DNA of 64,000 nucleotides, taken from NCBI RefSeq assembly GCF_000224145.3, contig NC_020167.2, positions 653,768 to 717,767 on the forward strand, in the 5' to 3' direction. This DNA is from Ciona intestinalis. Its lineage: Eukaryota > Chordata > Ascidiacea > Phlebobranchia > Cionidae. Below are positions 57,746-64,000 of the stretch, one piece after another; within the stretch, counting starts at the first letter, position 1, and every line of letters begins with the position of its first letter. The notes beneath the pieces were generated by a model. The model was given only the letters and a program-made list of their open reading frames with translations. It ran no database searches and was not told the origin of the DNA. The translations under genes and the position numbers were made by a program.

Positions 57746-58349
57746 TAACAGCCTTGTAGCAACCAACCCTTGTTTTAATTCAATAAAGCATTAGTTGTTA
57801 CTATGGCGTATTTAAGATAAACCATTAGAAATATAGATATCTCTAGTAGAGCCTGCTGTTACTTCAATCAAACACGGGTACAGTTTAATGCCTTATATTT
57901 TCTAAGTATTATGTGTTCGCAATGTAACGTACATACAAGTATTAGTGCAGTAGCAAAGCCACATGCAACATAAAGAATGAATGAATTCAAGAATTCCCCC
58001 ATTTATCTCTGCGTCGCTGCTTCATACAATGTGTCGGTGACGAGTTACCACGTATATGTCGGCTATATTTGGTCATATAGATCCTTTTTCATCGAACAGT
58101 TTTTGAGCACGTAATTAGTCATATACAGATCCTTTTTTTATCGAACAATTGTTCTTGTTGTTGTTAGTTTTTGGTTTTTTTTTTCTGAACTTTATAATAA
58201 TTCTTAATTTTAGCCCTTATCCTTTATTCTCTTGAATAAAATTAAAAATCATAATATATATTTATAATTTTCATTTTCTCATGCCATTTGGTGTAATAAA
58301 CACATCACAGGAATGTTGAACTGTATCCCTATGACTACCATACACTTTG

Positions 58350-58430
58350 TTTGAAACACAAACACGATTAGGATATTTGGACATTATGTGTTAAAGGTGT
58401 CTCGTCTTCTCCCACCCTACTATATATAGC
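58350..58430. mobile_element. Terminus of a GGGGAAGA-family element
   Basis: AGGTGTCTCGTCTTCTCCCA CCCTACTATATATAG-type end, like 285-487 and 57745. The facing end was not found with certainty. Confidence 0.45.
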
Positions 58431-58570
58431 GTTTACCGGTAAAATGACGTAGAACGTATAAAAGCGTTTAAACATTAACAGCTGTCCCTTATGAGTTTTG
58501 GTTGATTTAAAAAACAAAAATATCTAGGCGCCACAGCTTTCTGTCTGTTCTTGATTCCTGGCGACCTCGG

Positions 58571-61500
58571 TCAGTTTCTGGCATAGGACGGCATAGGTAC
58601 TTGGGTTGAATGCTTGTCGCCGTGACCATCGTCGATGACGTTTGCATAAACAGCTTCATGGGAGAAGTCCACGTCTGTCAAACATAAGCATGAGGGGGGG
58701 GGGGGGGGGGGGGTGATCTCTCGCCACCCTACTATATACCTTGGTAAGGATGTTCAGAAATTTCTTCAATGGTTTCTAAATCTTTGTTTTGTCTGGGAAA
58801 TATATCAAAGTATAAACTACATAAGCATAGTAAAGTAGTCACAGTGGATTGAATATTAAATCGAAACATAACAAATTACCTTCGTTTAATGAATATTCCT
58901 AGAACCGCGAAACACAGGACAACAACCACTACGACTGGTATGACGTACACAATAACGTCCATCCCTGTGTATAATGTTATGTTACATTTATATGGTATAT
59001 AGGATGTTGCATATATATAGTAGAATACAATATGGTAAAGATTGTTTTAACCTGTGTTTTGTTGACGAGATATTTCGCAAACCGATTCTCCAAACCCGGG
59101 GGAGCACGAACAATAGAAGTTGCATCCACTCTCTGTACAATTTCCACCGTTCCTACACTTGTATGGCGAACATAACTTCCCTCCATCAACTTAACACAGA
59201 ACATATATATCAACCATACATTGCAAGTTAATGTAACACACCACTCACCAAGTTTCTCACAAGCATATCCGATTCTTCTAGTGCAAATCTCAACAAACCA
59301 ACTCCCGTTTATGGTTGTCGATAAACAACCATCATGAAGCATGGATACTGGTGCGCCAACTATGTTGCTACCATCCAACCACCTCCATGATGAATTGCTT
59401 TGCTTCCCTCCCAACCATAGTGGGTCGGTGTTCATCCAGTGTTGGTGATGTTGGTTAAGAATGATTTGCGATTGCTTTGACTTAACGATAGCAAGCCCTG
59501 CTTGAAGAGAGTTGCATTTCATCTTGGCATCTTTAAACGACTTCACTTGCGATGCAACTTTGTTGACATGAACCGCACAACCGTTTCCCACATCGTAATA
59601 ACGCTCTGCGTTGAAAATATACCACATCGACACATGTGACTTGCATACGTTCATTATCAATATTTACCTTTTTCACACTTTGATCCAATGAACCCTGGCG
59701 AACACGAACAAGTGAAATTCTTCGTCACTCTGTTGCATGTTCCTCCGTTTAAACATGGCATCGAAGCACACAAGTCTATAAAATGTAATTGTCGGTAAGA
59801 TCTCAATTAACTCACTGCGTCGCGGCGTGCTGTACCAATACGACCTCATCTATATGGAATATCATTAGGGGCACATCTGACACCAAACGCACTTTTTAAG
59901 CGAATTGAAACATTAACAAACGTTTCTAAAAGTTATAGTTTTGAATCATAATATACGGGTTTCAAGCTTGGTAGCTTATAGTTATACCACTAAGCATATA
60001 AATCACCATGTAGTCAGGGAAACATTGGCAAATAGAACGTGTCATTGGCTAAACTTAAAAGTAATCGAGTTATCCAAGTTTACCTTTGTCACACTTTGAT
60101 CCAATAAACCCTGGCGAACACGAACAAGTGAAATTATTCGCCACTCTGTTGCATGTTCCTCCGTTTAAACATGGCATCGAAGCACACAAGTCTGTAGAAG
60201 ACACCAATCATCCACAAGAACACAATGATAAAAATACTTCCGACGTATGCCAAAGTTAGTATAGACCACGTATGCTAACCACATAAACAAAAAAATAGAA
60301 CGCGCATCTCCAATGCACAGAAATAAAAAAGAGTAGATGGCACAACTGCCCAAAACCGTGATATATTCTTTTTTCTATTCACGTGACCACCAACTCCGTC
60401 CCCAATTCGCTTGGTCTCCACTGTAAAAGATAGGCGCACAGTGAATTTAGGAGGTTTTAGCTGTTTATTTTAAAAACTACACTAACTATTCCAGTTTATT
60501 AGGCCAGTTTAGTTTTTGGTAGGTTAACGCTTACACTTTAGCGCTTGTTTAGGAAAAATAAATAGGCTACTTTATAAATTTAATTAAAAACGTTTAAACA
60601 AACGATTTGTTAGAAATATACATATGTTTGGAAATAGTTATTTTCCGCTATAAACTTAAATTAAGTCAAAAAACAAAGAAAAACTACATAAAACGCCCTG
60701 GCTTCCATTGACTACTATAGTAAACGGGAACGAGTCGTGAAAAAAAGAGAGTGTATTATGTTCTCTCCTTTACCGACATTAGAGATGCGCGTTCTATTCT
60801 TTTTTATTTCTGTGCTCCAATGTCGGTAAAAAAGAGAGCTGATACACTGTCTTTTAGCGGTCACGTGATGACTGCAAGCCAATCCCGTTTACTATTGTAG
60901 TCTACAGAATCCATACCATTTTATGTAGTTTTTCTCTGGTTTTGAAAGTTATAGTAGAAATCAAAGTTATTAAAAATATAAATTTCTCAAACAAGCGCTA
61001 AACTGTAAGCGTTAACCTACCAAATAACGAAACTGGCCTAATAAACTTGAATAGTTGGTGTAGTTTAAAAAAGAACCAAATCTTCCTAAAACCACTGTGC
61101 GCCCATCTTTTACAATGGAGACCAATCGAAATGGGAACGAAGTTAATGGTCACGTGACCTGAAAAGGAGTGCATCACGGTTTTGTGCAGATGCGCGTTCT
61201 AATCTCTTTGTTTCTGTGCTGATCCTATAGGCGACAACTACATGTACAGTTGGTTGCCACGGTATAATACAACTACCGTTGTTACAACACCTGGAGAATC
61301 AAATCTCTATTTTATTTCAGGATATAGGGGTATATAAGGATTAAATTGCATATGTTTAAACAGCCGTACCACGTTGACAAATGAAGTACATGGCTTGAGG
61401 GCACCAACCATCATACCACCCCCCTTTGATATTTGAGTGATACGGGATTTTATGGTATGGTGTCATTGCAGCACACACAGTGGTAGATATAGGAGCGTTA

Positions 61501-62177
61501 GGTTCAACACCAAGCCAATTGCTGTAACCGACAATTTTTGAGAAAATTGTTCCATCGACCCAACGCCAATCAGAAGTTCCTGTGTCAAAACCAGTTTGCG
61601 TGAGACGTCATCACTATAAAATTTTGTTATCCTGATCACTTCGATATAGATTTAGTCTGTTATAATGTGTATAAAATAAAACCTGGAACTTACAACTTCG
61701 AGATACTACACAACAATTTTTTATAAAGGGCCTGACACTGTCATGGTACCTGTAATGTCGATTAGAGTTAAGTTGGGGTTCAAGTCTAACCTTGATATTC
61801 ACAAGTTACCTGCTTTACGCTGCGCACCAATCCAGTAACCTGTGCTCCAAATATCATTCAAATACGGGATCGTTGAATCCAGGAAGGGAGTTATTAGATC
61901 TTGTAAATGTTGTTCCTTAATAACCACTAAGTCACCATGTATAGCCCGGCATGAACTTCGGGATTCATCAAATGTTTTATTCAAGTTAAACAACAGAATC
62001 TCACTCCCATTGTAAACTGTTGTAGCATCTATTGTAATGCATCACTATATCACTAAATATAAAGCTTAGATATAGACTTTGTTTATTATAATACATACCT
62101 TGGCCTTCGCTTCGGTGTATAACGTTCAATATAATGAGAACGAATAGACAGATTGCTCGGATACATTGGCCTGTCAT
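58571..62177 (-). CDS. Membrane C-type lectin receptor: SP-CTLD-EGF-EGF-CTLD-EGF-TM-tail, 486 aa
   Basis: Exons (5' to 3'): 62099-62177, 61810-62028, 61370-61579, 60084-60191, 59668-59775, 59249-59605, 59052-59189, 58880-58964, 58740-58792, 58571-58674; 1461 nt, all phases fit. Signal peptide core AICLFVLIILNVI. CTLD 1 has YWIGAQ, WRWVDGT and the Ca2+/sugar motif EPN (NWLGVEPNAP), with WYDGWC in place of WND. Two EGFs follow (CLNGGTC). CTLD 2 (LWLGGK, WRWLDGS, IGYACE) lacks EPN. A third EGF, a helix (VIVYVIPVVVVVVLCFAVLG) and a basic stop-transfer KRR lead to a ~50-residue tail containing YQDV and, seven residues on, YANV. Likely a cell-surface recognition receptor, perhaps of blood cells; ligand unknown. 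The exon 3 to exon 4 join is the least certain: without it CTLD 1 would stop at 61356-61358 as a short secreted lectin. Confidence 0.8.
58675..58739 (-). repeat. 65-bp intron made of element terminus plus poly-C tract
   Basis: On the coding strand the intron begins GTATATAGTAGGGTGG, the terminal sequence of the dispersed element family, continues with a run of about 22 C, and ends TGTTTGACAG. If retained, the reading frame meets TAG five bases in. Confidence 0.7.
60290..61235. mobile_element. ~0.95 kb nested palindromic element in lectin-receptor intron 3
   Basis: Left arm (GTCTCCACTGTAAAAGATAG, ATTCCAGTTTATTAGGCCAG, GGTTAACGCTTACACTTTAG) is repeated inverted on the right (CTAAACTGTAAGCGTTAACC, ACTGGCCTAATAAACTTGAA, CATCTTTTACAATGGAGACC). 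A smaller inverted pair (TACCGACATT / AATGTCGGTA) sits in the centre, and GATGCGCGTTCTA plus CACAGAAATAAAAAAGA-type motifs occur three times. No coding sequence; a long-arm foldback or nested insertions. Confidence 0.65.
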
Positions 62178-62951
62178 ACCCTATCTCTTCGTACTGGAAT
62201 AATGATTATTATCCTTAATCTAAAAGCTACATACATCATCTTGGTTCAACCCACATTAGCTCAATTTAAATAAACTCTAGACCCACGTATAACATCTCAT
62301 GTATTTATCTACCTGTGCAAAATCTATTTGATTAGGTGACGTACGTAAACTGCTCACAATAATAACACACAGTGGAACAGGTGCATATCCGCGTCTTGTG
62401 TGTTTTTGTATGAGTTTGTTGTGTTTACATGAGCGGTTAAAGTTTACTTTACTCGCTTCCACTCACTTTGTTTTCATCGCAGTTATTCTTCTCGGAGTTA
62501 TAATCGATTATGTGTCTTGCGTGTTACGTAAGCGACTGCAGACATACAAGAACATATTTTAAAGCGGGAGCGCGCTGACTGTCCCCTCTCTGATTGTCCT
62601 GTTAACTATTGTATTACCAAAGCATATATACTAATATAGTATACTAATATAGTATATATGCTTTGGTATTACCATGATCGATTGTAGTATTATATAGTTG
62701 ATGTTTAAAGTTTTTGTCAATATAGGTATTAGGTATACATTGTTTGGGCAGTTTTATGGCCAAGCGATAGTCCGTTAGCGCTAGGTGCCGCCTGAACCTA
62801 TAAGGAAACGTTCTTGTCACAGTCTTGCATAAAAACATGCACCCCACGATGGTAGCGTCGAGCTTTGTTATTGAGCACGTTGGTGGTCTTATAGGTTCTT
62901 TTTCGTCGAACAGTTATTCTTTTTGGGCGACTCTTTCCGCACTGATCTTAA
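62178..62951. other. Intergenic region right of the lectin receptor
   Basis: Holds the likely promoter side of the lectin receptor (minus), no credible ORF, a hairpin at 62616-62667, then sequence running into the N gap. Confidence 0.5.
62616..62667. repeat. AT-rich hairpin, 17-bp perfect arms
   Basis: ACCAAAGCATATATACT at 62616-62632 is the exact reverse complement of AGTATATATGCTTTGGT at 62651-62667. The 18-bp loop is itself nearly palindromic. Confidence 0.85.
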
Positions 62952-63738
62952 NNNNNNNNNNNNNNNNNNNNNNNNNNNNNNNNNNNNNNNNNNNNNNNNN
63001 NNNNNNNNNNNNNNNNNNNNNNNNNNNNNNNNNNNNNNNNNNNNNNNNNNNNNNNNNNNNNNNNNNNNNNNNNNNNNNNNNNNNNNNNNNNNNNNNNNNN
63101 NNNNNNNNNNNNNNNNNNNNNNNNNNNNNNNNNNNNNNNNNNNNNNNNNNNNNNNNNNNNNNNNNNNNNNNNNNNNNNNNNNNNNNNNNNNNNNNNNNNN
63201 NNNNNNNNNNNNNNNNNNNNNNNNNNNNNNNNNNNNNNNNNNNNNNNNNNNNNNNNNNNNNNNNNNNNNNNNNNNNNNNNNNNNNNNNNNNNNNNNNNNN
63301 NNNNNNNNNNNNNNNNNNNNNNNNNNNNNNNNNNNNNNNNNNNNNNNNNNNNNNNNNNNNNNNNNNNNNNNNNNNNNNNNNNNNNNNNNNNNNNNNNNNN
63401 NNNNNNNNNNNNNNNNNNNNNNNNNNNNNNNNNNNNNNNNNNNNNNNNNNNNNNNNNNNNNNNNNNNNNNNNNNNNNNNNNNNNNNNNNNNNNNNNNNNN
63501 NNNNNNNNNNNNNNNNNNNNNNNNNNNNNNNNNNNNNNNNNNNNNNNNNNNNNNNNNNNNNNNNNNNNNNNNNNNNNNNNNNNNNNNNNNNNNNNNNNNN
63601 NNNNNNNNNNNNNNNNNNNNNNNNNNNNNNNNNNNNNNNNNNNNNNNNNNNNNNNNNNNNNNNNNNNNNNNNNNNNNNNNNNNNNNNNNNNNNNNNNNNN
63701 NNNNNNNNNNNNNNNNNNNNNNNNNNNNNNNNNNNNNN
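62952..63738. other. Assembly gap, 787 N
   Basis: Unresolved bases bordering the minisatellite at 63739; the repeat probably extends into it. Confidence 1.
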
Positions 63739-64000
63739 CGCATGTACCCGCATGTACCCGCTTGTACAGCATGTACCCGCTTGTACAGCATGTACCGCAT
63801 GTACCCGCTTGTATCGCATGTACCCGCTTGTATCGCATGTACCCGCTTGAACAGCATGTACCGCATGTACCCGCTTGTACAGCATGTACCCGCTTGTACA
63901 GCATGTACCCGCATGTACCGCATGTACCCGCTTGTATCGCATGTACCCGCATGTACAGCATGTACCGCATGTACCCGCATGTACCCACTTGAACAGCATG
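63739..64000. repeat. Minisatellite of 9-10 bp units
   Basis: Tandem array of CGCATGTACC, CGCTTGTACA, GCATGTACC and CGCTTGTAT variants, in irregular higher-order alternation, running off the right edge. The long open frames across it on both strands (cysteine- and tyrosine-rich) are artefacts of the repeat and the N run. Confidence 0.9.

Larger units (their letters stand above)
55801..58570. other. Intergenic region upstream of FKBP6; mostly repeats
   Basis: Contains the candidate FKBP6 promoter side, a tRNA-like SINE head at about 56545-56610 (CCGAGTTCAATCCTTGCCTG carries a B-box), and the elements at 57170 and 58350. The plus ORF 56557-56805 begins in that SINE head and is not credible. 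A TTTATT at 58223-58228 (AATAAA on the minus strand) may be the polyadenylation signal of the lectin receptor gene. Confidence 0.5.

Noticed and set aside
62825..63999. Long ORFs across the right edge on both strands
   Set aside because: They consist of N run and minisatellite units; not coding.
63739..64000. CRISPR array
   Set aside because: Units of 9-10 bp with no spacers, in a eukaryotic genome; it is a minisatellite.

Overview
The window looks like ascidian (sea squirt, Ciona-type) genomic DNA. It is AT-rich, has many short to medium GT-AG introns, carries many copies of one tRNA-derived SINE and several small inverted-repeat elements, and its genes read as chordate families. Species cannot be fixed from sequence alone. 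Two N gaps are present (37050-37099 and 62952-63738).

Left edge (1-4985): a probable 5' coding exon of an SLC34-type sodium/phosphate cotransporter (minus strand, 646-907) running out of the window, an unrecognised 3'-terminal exon (minus, 1152-1379), two short MITE-like elements and a ~1 kb inverted-repeat element with a SINE inside it.

Centre (4986-50863, plus): one giant secreted-protein gene. I joined 90 exons by hand; every junction keeps frame and the model gives about 4651 residues. The order is signal peptide, thrombospondin-N/laminin-G-like domain, coiled coil, one VWC, 14 EGF, Kunitz, VWC-like plus tyrosinase-like domain 1, a tyrosine/glycine pentapeptide block, a cysteine domain, EGF 15, Kunitz 2, a second pentapeptide block, VWC-like plus tyrosinase-like domain 2, a third pentapeptide block, a second copy of the cysteine domain, about 31 VWC repeats, VWD, C8 and TIL. 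The two ends are those of a kielin/chordin-like (KCP) or NELL-type protein; the middle is an unexpected EGF/Kunitz/tyrosinase insert. Both tyrosinase-like domains have lost copper-binding histidines. An in-frame alternative last exon (31443-31882) would give a ~2828-residue form with an acidic tail and only four of the C-terminal VWC repeats.

Right part (minus strand): a complete FKBP6 orthologue (51437-55800, 10 exons, 381 residues; germline/piRNA-type FKBP-TPR co-chaperone), then a single-pass C-type lectin receptor (58571-62177, 10 exons, 486 residues: signal peptide, CTLD, two near-identical EGF, CTLD, EGF, transmembrane helix, tail with two spaced YxxV motifs). The right end holds a hairpin, an N gap and a minisatellite.

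The genes share no obvious pathway. The most notable content is the chimeric kielin/pseudo-tyrosinase gene with its G-[YF]-[ND]-x-x repeats, its possible two-isoform layout, and the frequent location of SINE copies immediately upstream of its 3' splice sites.
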